NCBI RefSeq assembly: GCF_000725545.1
Contig: NZ_JNZP01000014.1
Span: 62,001 to 126,000 of the forward strand
Direction: 5' to 3'
Length of the DNA: 64,000 nt
DNA from: Streptomyces exfoliatus
GTDB taxonomy: Bacteria > Actinomycetota > Actinomycetes > Streptomycetales > Streptomycetaceae
Positions within the stretch are counted from its first letter, which is position 1. Every line of letters starts with the position of its first letter. Both the position numbers and the translations under genes were made by a program. Shown piece by piece: positions 50,391-59,533 of this stretch. The notes under the pieces were generated by a model. It did not search any database and was not told the origin of the DNA. It worked only from the letters and a program-made list of their open reading frames with translations.

Positions 50391-50424
50391 GCCTAGGTAC
50401 CTACCAGTCGGTAGGTACCTAGGC
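50391..50424. promoter_or_regulatory. Perfect 15-bp inverted repeat, candidate TetR-type operator
   Basis: GCCTAGGTACCTACC, a 4-nt spacer AGTC, then the exact reverse complement, placed at the expected transcription start and 32 nt before the GTG of the CocE-type gene. The core CTACCAGTCGGTAG resembles operators of TetR-family repressors. In RNA the same sequence would form a stable hairpin just before the ribosome site. No regulator gene lies next to it. Confidence 0.6.
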
Positions 50425-50455
50425 CTTCGGCGTCGTCCTCAGCGTGGAGGTCTCT

Positions 50456-52276
50456 GTGTCCCGTGCCGTGCCCCGCCCCCGCAAGGCCCCCGCGCTCGTG
50501 GCCGGTGCGGCCGCGCTCGCCGCGCCCCTGACCCTGGCAGTGCCCCCGGCTCTCGCCGCGCCTCCGGTTCTTGCCGCGCCCGCGACCGGAGCGGAGACGG
50601 ACAGTGCGACCGGAACGTACACCGTCACCCCGCTCCGGTTCACCGTCCAGGCGGCCGGCCGGAGTTGCGCCGTCGACGCCGACCTCTACCGGCCGGCGGG
50701 TGTGGACGCCGCCCGTCCCGCGCCCGCCGTCCTCGCCACCAACGGCTTCGGCGGCAGCAAGAGCGACGGCTCCACCGACGCCATCGGCAAGGCCTTCGCC
50801 GCCCGCGGCTACGTGGGTCTCGTCTACTCCGGCCTCGGGTTCGGGAAGTCCGGGTGCCTGATCTCCCTCGACGATCCGGAGATCGACGGCCGCGTCGCCG
50901 CCCGACTCGTCGACTTCCTCGCCGGCGGCCTGGCGGCGGACGACGGAACCCGCGCCGACTTCGTCACCCGGGACGGTGCGGACGACCCGCGCGTCGGCAT
51001 GATCGGCGGCTCCTACGGAGGGGCCGTGCAGCTCGCCGCCGCCTCAGTCGACCGGCGGATCGACGCCCTCGTCCCCCTGATCACCTGGAACGACCTCGCG
51101 TACTCCCTCGCCCCCAACGCCGCGGACCGTGCCACACCCGGCGTCTTCAAATGGCAGTGGGCCAACGGCTTCTACCTGATGGGCGAGGGGCAGCCGCTGC
51201 TCGTCCCCTCCCTCGACCCCAGCCGGATCAACTCGCTCGGCTGTCTGCACTTCGTCAGCGACGCCTGCGACACCGTGCGGCTCCTCAACTCGGGCCGCTA
51301 CCCGAAGGCCGAGACCGAGAAGATGCTCGCCTACGCCCGGAGCGTCTCCCCGGTCTCGTACGTGGACCGGATCACCGCCCCCACGCTCCTCGTCCAGGGC
51401 CAGGCCGACACCCTCTTCACCCTCAACGAGGCACGGGCCACCTACGAGCGGTTGCGCGAGCGCGGCGTCGGCACCGGGATGATCTGGCAGTCCTGGGGCC
51501 ACAGCGGGGGACAGCGGCCCGGTGAACTCGACTTCACGAAGGGCGATCTGGAGGGCAGCTACGTCGGGCGACGCGTCCTCGGCTGGTTCGACCGTCACCT
51601 GCGGAAGGACCCGACCGCGGACACCGGCCCCGCCTTCGCCTGGTTCCGCGACTGGCAGGGCGACTACGGCACGGCGTCCAGGGTCCCGGCGCTCAGCCAG
51701 CGGCTGTACCTCTCCGGCGACGGCAAGCTCGTCGACAACCGTACGAAGGTGGCCCGGGGCTCCCGCTCGTACAGCAACTGGCTGTTCCCGACGAGCCATT
51801 CGGAGTCCTCGCTCGCCGGCATGATCGGCCTTGCCGACCGGCGGCCGTACGACACCCCCGGCACCCACCTCGGCTGGACCAGCGCGCCGCTCACCGCGCC
51901 CGTCGACCTGGTCGGCGCGCCGAAGGCCACCCTGAAGGTGGTCTCCCCGGTGACCGAGCGGGTCCAGGACTCCGGCGACGCATCCGACAAGCTCGTGCTC
52001 TTCGCCAAGCTCTACGACATCGCCCCCGACGGCACCAAGACCCTGGTCAACCGCCTTGTCGCCCCGGTGCGGGTGCCGGACGTCACCCGCCCGTTCACCG
52101 TCGAGCTGCCCGCCGTCGTCCACCGCTACGAGACCGGCCACAGGCTGGAGCTGGTGATCGCGGCGAGCGACACGGCGTACGCCGGCAACCGGGGCGTCAA
52201 GCCGGTGACCGTCGTCAGCGCCCCCGAGGACACGGGGACGCTCGAACTGCCCCTGGTGCAGGGGCGGGTGGGCTGA
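50456..52276 (+). CDS. Secreted CocE/NonD-family hydrolase (X-Pro dipeptidyl-peptidase S15-like)
   Basis: A 606-residue exported alpha/beta-hydrolase. The signal peptide (RAVPRPRKAPALVAGAAAL, then LTLAVPPALAAPPVLAAPA) ends near residue 40. The hydrolase part (about 60-400) has the nucleophile GMIGGSYGGAVQLAA, the acid in LVQGQADTLFTLNEA and the His in WGHSGGQ. Residues about 420-600 are a jelly-roll X-Pro-type C-terminal domain (VDRITA to ELPLVQGRVG). Members hydrolyse esters, amides or X-Pro peptides. GTG 50456 is chosen for the GGAGG site 5 nt upstream; an in-frame GTG lies at 50444 inside it. A tight operator suggests induced expression. Confidence 0.86.
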   Translation: MSRAVPRPRKAPALVAGAAALAAPLTLAVPPALAAPPVLAAPATGAETDSATGTYTVTPLRFTVQAAGRSCAVDADLYRPAGVDAARPAPAVLATNGFGGSKSDGSTDAIGKAFAARGYVGLVYSGLGFGKSGCLISLDDPEIDGRVAARLVDFLAGGLAADDGTRADFVTRDGADDPRVGMIGGSYGGAVQLAAASVDRRIDALVPLITWNDLAYSLAPNAADRATPGVFKWQWANGFYLMGEGQPLLVPSLDPSRINSLGCLHFVSDACDTVRLLNSGRYPKAETEKMLAYARSVSPVSYVDRITAPTLLVQGQADTLFTLNEARATYERLRERGVGTGMIWQSWGHSGGQRPGELDFTKGDLEGSYVGRRVLGWFDRHLRKDPTADTGPAFAWFRDWQGDYGTASRVPALSQRLYLSGDGKLVDNRTKVARGSRSYSNWLFPTSHSESSLAGMIGLADRRPYDTPGTHLGWTSAPLTAPVDLVGAPKATLKVVSPVTERVQDSGDASDKLVLFAKLYDIAPDGTKTLVNRLVAPVRVPDVTRPFTVELPAVVHRYETGHRLELVIAASDTAYAGNRGVKPVTVVSAPEDTGTLELPLVQGRVG

Positions 52277-52281
52277 GGCCC

Positions 52282-52298
52282 GACCCGCGGGGCGGGTC
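52282..52298. terminator. Short stem-loop between convergent CocE-type gene and add
   Basis: GACCCGC-GGG-GCGGGTC, a 7-bp stem with a 3-nt loop, overlapping the add stop codon. Confidence 0.4.
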
Positions 52299-53385
52299 AG
52301 AGCGCCGCGTACCCGGGGCGGACGACCTCGTCGATCAGCCGCTGCCGCTCCGGCAGCGGCAGGAAGGCGGCCTCCAGGGCGGAGACCGTGAACTCCTCGA
52401 AGACCTCGGGGCCGTAACCGAAGGCGTCCACCATGTGCTGGAACTCCTCGCTCATGGTGGTGCCGGAGACCAGCCGGTTGTCCGTGTTGAGCGTGATCCG
52501 GAAGCCGAGACGGCGCAGCTCGTCGATCGGGTGCGAGGCGTAGTCCTTCGCCGCGCCGGTCTGGAGGTTGGAGGTCGGGCAGACCTCCAGGGCGATGCGG
52601 TTGTCCCGGACGTACGAGGCCAGCCGGCCCAGGGTGCCGTCCTCGGCGATGTCGTCCGTGATCCGCACGCCGTGACCGATCCGCTCGGTGCCGCAGACCT
52701 GCACGGCCTCGTGGATCGACTCGGCGCCGACGGCCTCGCCCGCGTGGATCGTGAAGTGGCAGTTCTCCCGCTTCAGGTGCTGGAAGGCGGGGAGGTGCCG
52801 GGCGGGCGGGTTGCCGATCTCGCCGCCCGCGATGTCGAAACCGGCCACGCCGTTGTCCCGGTGCGCGACCGTCAGCTCCGCTATCTCCAGCGAGCGGTCC
52901 GTGTGGCGCATGCCGGTGAGGAGGGTGCGGACGGTGATCCGGCCGCCGGAGCGCCGCTCGCCCTCGCGGAAGCCGTCGTTGACCGCCACGACGACCTCGT
53001 CGAGGGTCAGCCCGCCCTCCAGGTGCTGCTCGGGGGCGTAGCGGATCTCCGCGTAGACGACGCCGTCCGCCGCCAGGTCCTCGGCGCACTCGGCCGCGAT
53101 GCGCGTGAGCGCCTCGCGGGTCTGCATGACCGCGCAGGTGTGGGCGAAGGTCTCCAGGTAGCGCTCGAGCGAGCCGGAGTCGGCTGCGTCCCGGAACCAG
53201 ACCGCGAGCGCGGCCGGGTCCTCGGTCGGCAGCGCGGTGTAGCCGCACTCCCGCGCCAGCTCGACGATGGTCGCGGGGCGCAGCCCGCCGTCGAGGTGGT
53301 CGTGCAGGACGGCCTTGGGGGCCCGGCGGATCCACTCGGAGACGGTGGCGGCGACAGGCGTGGCAGGGTTGTCAGACAAGTGCAT
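52297..53385 (-). CDS. add: Adenosine deaminase
   Basis: A 362-residue zinc TIM-barrel enzyme that deaminates adenosine and deoxyadenosine to inosine in purine salvage. It has the metal motif LHDHLDGGL (about residues 27-35), the catalytic HAGEAVG (His/Glu near 215-221), RIGHGVRI and [15 protein letters not shown] at the second metal Asp. All catalytic residues appear present. The HDHLDG form rather than HxHLxGS is normal in actinobacteria. The gene is convergent with the CocE-type gene. It is preceded by a 24-nt tandem repeat block, and by a GntR gene on the same strand about 180 nt upstream. Confidence 0.93.
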   Translation of the reverse strand: MHLSDNPATPVAATVSEWIRRAPKAVLHDHLDGGLRPATIVELARECGYTALPTEDPAALAVWFRDAADSGSLERYLETFAHTCAVMQTREALTRIAAECAEDLAADGVVYAEIRYAPEQHLEGGLTLDEVVVAVNDGFREGERRSGGRITVRTLLTGMRHTDRSLEIAELTVAHRDNGVAGFDIAGGEIGNPPARHLPAFQHLKRENCHFTIHAGEAVGAESIHEAVQVCGTERIGHGVRITDDIAEDGTLGRLASYVRDNRIALEVCPTSNLQTGAAKDYASHPIDELRRLGFRITLNTDNRLVSGTTMSEEFQHMVDAFGYGPEVFEEFTVSALEAAFLPLPERQRLIDEVVRPGYAAL

Positions 53386-53437
53386 GGCGGGGAAGTGTAC
53401 GCCACGGGGGCGGGGGGTGCTGTGACGGGCCTTACGC

Positions 53438-53533
53438 GGGTGCCGGGACCGGTCTCTCGCCGGGTGCCAGGACCGCCCTTGCGCGGGTGTCAGGACCGGT
53501 CTCTCGCTGGGTGTCCCGGCGGGTCCCGGGCGC
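53438..53533. repeat. 24-nt tandem repeats upstream of add
   Basis: Four units of 24 nt with period 24, at 53438, 53462, 53486 and 53510, the last degenerate. Shared features are GGGTG(C/T)C at the start and GGACCG in the middle. They lie in the 180-nt gap between the GntR gene and add, in the leader or promoter area of add. Confidence 0.65.
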
Positions 53534-53565
53534 TGCCCCCGGGCGGTCCCATGGAGCGGCGGTGC

Positions 53566-54348
53566 TCAGTGGGACTGCAGCACCGGCAGGGCGGGAGCGC
53601 CCGTCGGGAGCATGTGCTTGGCCGCCAGGACCGGGACCTCGCCGACCCGGACGACCTGCGTGACGAGGACGGCGGGGGTGTCCGCCGGGCGCCCCAGCTG
53701 CTCTCCGCGCCGCCGCCCGAGCAGCGTCGCCGTGATCCCGCTGTGCGCGCTCAGAGCCGTCTCGCGCGAGGCCCCGACGAGGACCGCGAGCATGGAGACC
53801 GCCGGGCCGCGCCCGGTGCCCCCGCCGGGCGCCCGGGTGTCCGGATCAGCCGCCCGCAGGGCCTGCGCGAACTCCGGATGCACCTGGTCGAGCAGCTCGT
53901 CGGCAGCCGCCCACTCATGGCTCAGCGCCGCCGCCGTCCCCTCCCCGGTCAGCACGGACTCCCAGAACCGCAGCTCGGCGCGGGCCGGGGCGAGCAGGTG
54001 CTGGGTGGTGAAGTCCGTGGGCTCCTCGACCGTCCGCAGCAGCGCCCGCACCCGCAGCGGCGTCCCCGCTCCGATCAGCTCCTCCAGCGGCTGCACGTGC
54101 TCGAAACCGCGCCGCGGGGGACGGTCGTTGACGGTCCGCCCCACCCCGCGCCGTACGGAGAGCAGACCGTCCTCCTGGAGCAGCAGCAGCGCCTCGCGCA
54201 GGGCCGGCCGGCTCACGCCGAGCTCGGCGGCGAGCTTCGGCTCCGAGGGAAGCGTCGAGCCCGGCGGATAGGTGCCGTCGTGGACGGCGTCCGCGATCCG
54301 CTCGTAGAGCGCCACGACCGGTCGCCGCCGCTGTCCGCTGACCGCCAC
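53566..54348 (-). CDS. GntR-family transcriptional regulator, HutC type (UTRA domain)
   Basis: A 260-residue regulator. The winged helix-turn-helix is at about residues 12-75 (LYERIADAVHDGTYPPGSTL, then LAAELGVSRPALREALLLLQ). Residues about 90-255 form a UTRA-type ligand-sensing domain. HutC-type regulators respond to amino acids, sugars, histidine derivatives or purines. The GTG start at 54348 is fixed by a GAGGAG site 6 nt upstream; the frame is open further upstream without homology. The gene lies before add on the same strand, but the 180-nt repeat-bearing gap leaves control of add uncertain. Confidence 0.85.
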   Translation of the reverse strand: MAVSGQRRRPVVALYERIADAVHDGTYPPGSTLPSEPKLAAELGVSRPALREALLLLQEDGLLSVRRGVGRTVNDRPPRRGFEHVQPLEELIGAGTPLRVRALLRTVEEPTDFTTQHLLAPARAELRFWESVLTGEGTAAALSHEWAAADELLDQVHPEFAQALRAADPDTRAPGGGTGRGPAVSMLAVLVGASRETALSAHSGITATLLGRRRGEQLGRPADTPAVLVTQVVRVGEVPVLAAKHMLPTGAPALPVLQSH

Positions 54349-54528
54349 GGCCGCTCCTCGTCTCGTTCCCGCCGGTGTCCGGCACCCACGGTAGTCGGCC
54401 CACGTTGTCTGACAAGTCACCCGTACGGATGCGCTCGCCGTCACGGAGAGGGTCCGCCCACCCCATTCTGGTCCCACGGCGGTGGCCGGGTACGACCGAC
54501 GGCACCACGACGGAGGAGAGGGCCGGGC

Positions 54529-54780
54529 ATGAGTCCCAAGGACACGTCACGGGCATCGGGCGGGGGAAGATCCGGGTTCACCGCGTCCCTCACCCCGGGC
54601 CGCGTCGGGATGGCCGTACTCGCGGCCGTCACCCTGATCTTCATCTTCGAGAACACCGGCGACGTCAAGATCCGCATCCTGATCCCCGAAGTCACCATGC
54701 CGCTCTACCTGGCGCTCCTCGCGACCGCGATCCTCGGCGCGGCCTGCGGCTTCTACGTCGCCGCCCGGAGGCGGAAGTGA
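54529..54780 (+). CDS. LapA/DUF1049-type small membrane protein
   Basis: An 83-residue protein with two hydrophobic segments (about residues 27-44, VGMAVLAAVTLIFIFENTGD, and 58-77, YLALLATAILGAACGFYVA) and a basic C-terminus (ARRRK). This is the pattern of lipopolysaccharide assembly protein A family members, which are widespread in actinobacteria without known function. It carries a strong GGAGGAGAGG ribosome site. Its stop overlaps the GTG of the following gene (GTGA), so the pair is coupled. It is divergent from the GntR gene. Confidence 0.82.
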   Translation: MSPKDTSRASGGGRSGFTASLTPGRVGMAVLAAVTLIFIFENTGDVKIRILIPEVTMPLYLALLATAILGAACGFYVAARRRK

Positions 54781-55127
54781 GGCGGCGGGCCGTCGTGGGC
54801 GCGGGCGCCGTCCTCGCGCTCGCCGCCGTCGCCGTCACCTCCACCGAGGAGAGCGCCGCGGCCGACGACGGGGCCCGGACGCGTCCCGTGCCCGACTTCC
54901 TGGGCCGGGGACTGTGGCAGGTGTTCGTCCGGCTCGACCGCCGCACCCGGCTCGACGTCCACGACGTCAGCGGTCGGGACCGGCGGGTGCTCTGGCCGCC
55001 GAGGTGGGAGGTCTGCACGCAGTACCCGGCGGCGGGCACGGACCTCGACCGCCGGACCACCGTCATGATCGGAGTCGTACGGAAGGGCGAGACCTGCCCG
55101 CCCCGGGTCCGGACGGCCCGCCGCTGA
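54777..55127 (+). CDS. Small secreted protein with a PASTA-like domain
   Basis: A 116-residue protein. It has an N-terminal signal peptide (basic RRR, hydrophobic AVLALAAVAVTS, cleavage near SAAADD) and one PASTA-like domain (about residues 40-110). VPDFLGRGLWQVFVRL, then WEVCTQYPAAGT and TTVMIGVVRKGETCP match the cysteine-bearing PASTA variants of Streptomyces, with Cys near 85 and 109 probably disulfide-bonded. PASTA domains bind cell-wall fragments in kinases and PBPs; a free secreted single domain may be a wall-binding factor. The GTG start overlaps the LapA stop. No penicillin-binding domain follows. Confidence 0.65.
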   Translation: MRRRAVVGAGAVLALAAVAVTSTEESAAADDGARTRPVPDFLGRGLWQVFVRLDRRTRLDVHDVSGRDRRVLWPPRWEVCTQYPAAGTDLDRRTTVMIGVVRKGETCPPRVRTARR

Positions 55128-55203
55128 GGGGCAGGACCTGCATGTGGCCCGGACACGACTTCGGCTGCGGCCCGGACCAGGCCCCACCCCCGCGCGCGCG
55201 GCA

Positions 55204-55209
55204 TAAGCT
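55204..55209 (+). promoter_or_regulatory. Putative -10 box (TAAGCT), leaderless promoter
   Basis: TAAGCT ends 6 nt before the ATG of the GNAT gene at 55216, without a Shine-Dalgarno in between. Confidence 0.45.
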
Positions 55210-55215
55210 GGCCGG

Positions 55216-55811
<596 letters not shown>

Positions 55812-55824
<13 letters not shown>

Positions 55825-56159
55825 TTGATCTTCATCGTGTCGAGGTCGGTCACGGTCGACCGCAGCCCCTTGTGCCCGTGACCGAGTTCCCTCAGCGCGG
55901 TCTCCACCCGGTCCTCCGCGAGCGCGCCCGCCATCTCGTCGCCGTCCTCGGCGTCGGAGACGACGACCAGGCGGTACGAGAAGTGCTTCAGCGTCCGGTC
56001 GTACGACAGCGAGCCCTCTTCCGTGAACTGCATCGCCGTGAGCCCGTGCGCGTCCACCTCGGCGAGCAGCCGGGACCGGCTCTCCTCGGACAGACCGTCG
56101 AACGTGCCGCGCACGATGACCCGGTAGGTGTGCTGCGTGCCCATGCGCCGCGTCCCCAT
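55812..56159 (-). CDS. DUF6204 family protein
   Basis: A 115-residue protein beginning MGTRRMGTQHTYRVIVRGTF and ending GHKGLRSTVTDLDTMKINYK, which matches the DUF6204 family of Streptomyces. The compact sequence alternates beta strands and helices (VRGTFDGL, LLAEVDAHG, LKHFSYRLVVVSD), suggesting a ferredoxin-like sandwich. No catalytic residues or cofactor motifs are visible, and the function is unknown. ATG 56159 has a GGGGAG site 8-9 nt upstream; ATG 56144, five codons later, is an alternative. Confidence 0.8.
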
Positions 56160-56324
56160 TCCTCGTACTCCCCACACCACTGATCCCCGGCCGCCGGGCG
56201 GCGCGCCGACCGTCCACCCTACGGTCGCGCGGCCCCCGCCGCCGGGAATATCCGGGCCGCGCCGGCCCGTGCTCGCCGCGGAGAGCCCCTGGTCAGGACG
56301 GCCTCCGGCGTGTTCGATGGGGCG

Positions 56325-58277
56325 ATGACGACCGTACGACGTGCCGTACTGACGCTGCCCGCCGCCCCGTTGGGCCCGGACAACCCTCTTCCCGCACTGC
56401 GGGCCCCCGCCGGGGCCCACGCGGTCGACGCGCGGACCCTCGCGGAACTCCCGCGCGACATGGCCCGCGGCATCGGGCGGGCGCCCCTGCGCAGCCTGCT
56501 GCCCGCCCCGGTGCGTGACGGCTACGGCCGTGAGCGCACCCCTGCGGACCTCGACACGATCCTGATCGAGAACGACCGGCTCCGCGCGACGGTCCTGCCG
56601 GGGCTCGGCGGCCGGATCCACTCCCTCCACCACAAGCCCACCGGACGTGAACTCCTCTACCGCAACCCGGTGTTCCAGCCCGCCGCCTTCGCGCTCAACG
56701 GCGCCTGGTTCTCCGGCGGCATCGAGTGGAACATCGGGGCCACCGGCCACTCCACGCTGTCCTGCTCGCCCCTCCACGCCGCCGTCGTCCGCGCGCCCGA
56801 CGGCGGGCCGATGCTCCGCCTCTGGGAGTGGGAACGGCTGCGCGACCTGCCCTTCCAGGTCGACCTGTGGCTCCCGGACGACTCCGACTTCCTGTACGTC
56901 GGGGTCCGCATCCGCAACCCCCACGAGCGCACCGCCCCCGTCTACTGGTGGTCCAACACCGCGGTCCCCGAGGACCGCCGGATCCTCGCGCCCGCCGACG
57001 CCGCCTGGCACCACGGCTACGAGCGCGGCCTGCGCAGGCTGCCCGTCCCCGTGACCGAGGACGGCACCGACCGCTCGTACCCGCTGAACGGCACGCACGC
57101 CGCCGACTGGTTCTACGACCTGCCCACGGGGCAGCGCCCCTGGATCGCCGCCCTCGACAGGGAGGGCGCCGGGCTCGTCCAGACGTCCACCGACACGCTG
57201 CGCGGCCGCAAGCTCTTCCTGTGGGGCACCGAGCGCGGCGGCCGGCGCTGGCAGGAGTGGCTGACGGAGCCGGGCACCCCCGGCTACGCCGAGATCCAGG
57301 CCGGGCTCGCCCGCACCCAGCTGGAGCACCTGGAACTCGCGGGCGGCGCGGAGTTCAGCTGGCTGGAGGCGTACGGGCCGCTCGCCGCCGATCCCGCCGC
57401 GGTGCGCGGCGAGGACTGGGCCGCCGCCCGCGCCGACGCCGAACGGAGCCTGGCCGACGCCCTGCCTCGGCCCGCGGTCGACGCGGCGTACACGGCCTGG
57501 CGTGAGGGTGCGGCCGACGCGGCGCCGCAGGAGGTCCTCGCGGTGGGATCCGGCTGGGGAGCCCTGGAAGTGCTGCGCGGCCGGTACGAGTTGCCGGGCA
57601 CGCCGTTCCCCGAGTCGACGCTCGGCCCCGCGCAGCAGCCCTGGCGGGAGCTGCTCCGCACCGGCGTCCTGCCACCCTCGGCGCCGGGCGCCGCGCCGGG
57701 CGCGCCGCTGGTCTCCGCGCCCTGGCGGGACATGCTGGAGACCGCCCCCGCCGATCCGTCCACCGAGTACCACCTCGGCATCGCCCAGTGGCACGCCGGT
57801 GACCGGGCCCAGGCGGTACGGAGCTGGGAACGCGGTCTGAAGGAGGCGGACGTGCGCTGGCCCCTGCTGTACTGCCTGGCCGTCGCGGACCGGGAGGACG
57901 GGCATCCTGACCGGGCGGCCGAACGGTTCACGGAGGCCTTCGCCGCCCACGCGGCAGGGGACCCGGCGCATGGCGGGTGTGCCGCCGCTCTCGGCCGTGA
58001 GGCGGTCGAGGCGCTGTTGGCCGCCGGGCGGCCGGGCCAGGCCCGGGCCCTGTGGGGACGGCTGCCGGAGCGGGCCCTGCGGACCGGGGCCTTCCGGCTC
58101 CTCGAAGCGCGGCTGCTGCTCGCCGAGGGCAGGAAGGACGAGGCCCGCTCCGTCTTCGACACCGGGTTCGAGGTGGCCGACCTGCGCGAGGGCGCCGAGA
58201 TCCTCGGCGAGGTCTGGGCCCGTCTGACCGACGAACCCCTGCCCTGTGCCTACGAGTTCAGGATGCGCCCGAGCTGA
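56325..58277 (+). CDS. DUF5107 domain protein with TPR region
   Basis: A 650-residue protein. Residues about 75-350 are a DUF5107 beta-supersandwich related to the galactose-mutarotase/aldose-epimerase fold (VLPGLGGRIHSLHHKPTGRE, GIEWNIGATGHS). Residues about 420-640 are helical TPR-like repeats (EYHLGIAQWHAGDRAQAVRS, LLYCLAVADREDGHPDRAAE, LEARLLLAEGRKDEARSVFD). The combination suggests recognition or processing of carbohydrates by a scaffold-bearing protein, though family function is unproven. No signal peptide is present. ATG 56325 is used; an in-frame GTG is at 56310 and neither has a strong ribosome site. Confidence 0.78.
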   Translation: MTTVRRAVLTLPAAPLGPDNPLPALRAPAGAHAVDARTLAELPRDMARGIGRAPLRSLLPAPVRDGYGRERTPADLDTILIENDRLRATVLPGLGGRIHSLHHKPTGRELLYRNPVFQPAAFALNGAWFSGGIEWNIGATGHSTLSCSPLHAAVVRAPDGGPMLRLWEWERLRDLPFQVDLWLPDDSDFLYVGVRIRNPHERTAPVYWWSNTAVPEDRRILAPADAAWHHGYERGLRRLPVPVTEDGTDRSYPLNGTHAADWFYDLPTGQRPWIAALDREGAGLVQTSTDTLRGRKLFLWGTERGGRRWQEWLTEPGTPGYAEIQAGLARTQLEHLELAGGAEFSWLEAYGPLAADPAAVRGEDWAAARADAERSLADALPRPAVDAAYTAWREGAADAAPQEVLAVGSGWGALEVLRGRYELPGTPFPESTLGPAQQPWRELLRTGVLPPSAPGAAPGAPLVSAPWRDMLETAPADPSTEYHLGIAQWHAGDRAQAVRSWERGLKEADVRWPLLYCLAVADREDGHPDRAAERFTEAFAAHAAGDPAHGGCAAALGREAVEALLAAGRPGQARALWGRLPERALRTGAFRLLEARLLLAEGRKDEARSVFDTGFEVADLREGAEILGEVWARLTDEPLPCAYEFRMRPS

Positions 58278-58350
58278 GATCGGGGGTGGGGGCGGCTGTC
58301 GGGTCGCTACCCTGAAAAGGGCGGTGGACCATGAGGGGGCGGGGGCGGAG

Positions 58351-58581
58351 ATGGGGGCCTGGGCGACGCAGGAGTGCCGGTGCGGGCATCCGCGTTTCCG
58401 TCACGGCGCGCCCCGGTTCGCGGGTGCCTGCGACGCCTGCCTCTGCGACGCCTTCGCGATGCCGCCGCCCGCCCCGGACCTCCAGGGGCCGCCCCCGCCG
58501 CCGGAGCCGGACCGCACACCCCATCCGAACTGCCCTCGTCAGGACCCGGACTGCGACGGCGTGCACCACGACCTCTACTGA
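58351..58581 (+). CDS. Small cysteine-rich protein of unknown function
   Basis: A 76-residue protein starting MGAWATQECRCGHPRFRHG, with a second cysteine set GACDACLCDAF and a proline-rich middle, ending CPRQDPDCDGVHHDLY. Seven cysteines with histidines suggest a small zinc-ribbon-like fold (CxCGH and CDACxC). I do not recognise the family. GGAG lies close to the ATG. It follows the DUF5107 gene after 73 nt on the same strand and is convergent with the methyltransferase gene. The cysteine spacing argues against a chance ORF. Confidence 0.6.
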   Translation: MGAWATQECRCGHPRFRHGAPRFAGACDACLCDAFAMPPPAPDLQGPPPPPEPDRTPHPNCPRQDPDCDGVHHDLY

Positions 58582-58597
58582 GGCGCGGTCCCGCCCG

Positions 58598-59443
58598 TCA
58601 GGACACCCGGCACAGGATCTCGCCGTGCGGGACCATGAACCAGGCGTCCTCCCGGCCGCCCCACTCCCGCCACGCCTCCGCGATCGTCGTCAGTTCGGCG
58701 CCGGTGGCGTGGCCGCCGGAGACGGCCAGGTCGGCGTAGCCGGAGTCGGTCGTACGGTCCGCCCACAGGCCGCTCCACCAGGCCCGCTCCTCGGGGGTGG
58801 CGAAGCACCAGGTGGCGGCAGTCGTCGTGATGTCGGTGAAGCCGGCCCGCCGGGCCCACGAGAACAGGCGTCGTCCGGCGTCCGGTTCGCCGCCGTTGGC
58901 GCGGGCCACCCGGTGGTACAGGTCCAGCCACCCGTCGAGCGCGGGCCGTTCGGGGAACCAGGCGAAGGCCCCGTAGTCGCTGTCGCGGGCCGCGACGACG
59001 CCGCCGGGGCGGCACACCCGCCGCATCTCGCGCAGCGCCCGTACCGGGTCGCCGACGTGCTGGAGCACCTGGTGGGCGTGGACGACGTCGAAGGAGTCGT
59101 CGGGGAACTCCAGGGCGTGCACGTCGGCGACGGCGAACCCGACGTTCTCCAGACCGCGTTCGGCCGCCACGGCGCGGGCCTTGGCGAGGACGCCCTCGGC
59201 CGCGTCCACGCCGGTCACCCGGCCAGGCGCGACCAGCGCCGCCAGATCGGCGGTGATGGTGCCGGGCCCGCAGCCCACGTCCAGGACGTCGAGACCGGCG
59301 CGCAGCGCGGGCAGCAGATAGGCCGCCGAGTTGGCGGCGGTCCGCCAGCTGTGCGAGCGCAGGACCGACTCGTGGTGGCCGTGGGTGTAGACGGCGGTGT
59401 CGTGGGCCGCGTCGTGCGCGGACGGGACGGGGGCATGCGTCAT
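58598..59443 (-). CDS. Class I SAM-dependent methyltransferase (UbiE-like)
   Basis: A 281-residue methyltransferase. Motif I VLDVGCGPGTITADLAAL lies at about residues 53-70, followed by VTGVDAAEGVL (motif II acidic residue), EFPDDSFDVVHAHQVLQHV (motif post-II) and MRRVCRPGGVV (motif III), the full pattern of the UbiE/COQ5-type fold. The substrate is unknown; small-molecule methylation is likely. The ATG has a GGGAG site 8 nt upstream. The protein is rich in His near the N-terminus (DTAVYTHGHHESVLRSH). It stands alone between convergent and tandem neighbours. Confidence 0.87.
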   Translation of the reverse strand: MTHAPVPSAHDAAHDTAVYTHGHHESVLRSHSWRTAANSAAYLLPALRAGLDVLDVGCGPGTITADLAALVAPGRVTGVDAAEGVLAKARAVAAERGLENVGFAVADVHALEFPDDSFDVVHAHQVLQHVGDPVRALREMRRVCRPGGVVAARDSDYGAFAWFPERPALDGWLDLYHRVARANGGEPDAGRRLFSWARRAGFTDITTTAATWCFATPEERAWWSGLWADRTTDSGYADLAVSGGHATGAELTTIAEAWREWGGREDAWFMVPHGEILCRVS

Positions 59444-59533
59444 GGAAGCGACTCCCTCGGTGCGGGTGCGTGCCACCACCGTACGCACGCATGTCGCATC
59501 ATGAGACTCGCGTCTCGTCATGTGGACATGAGC

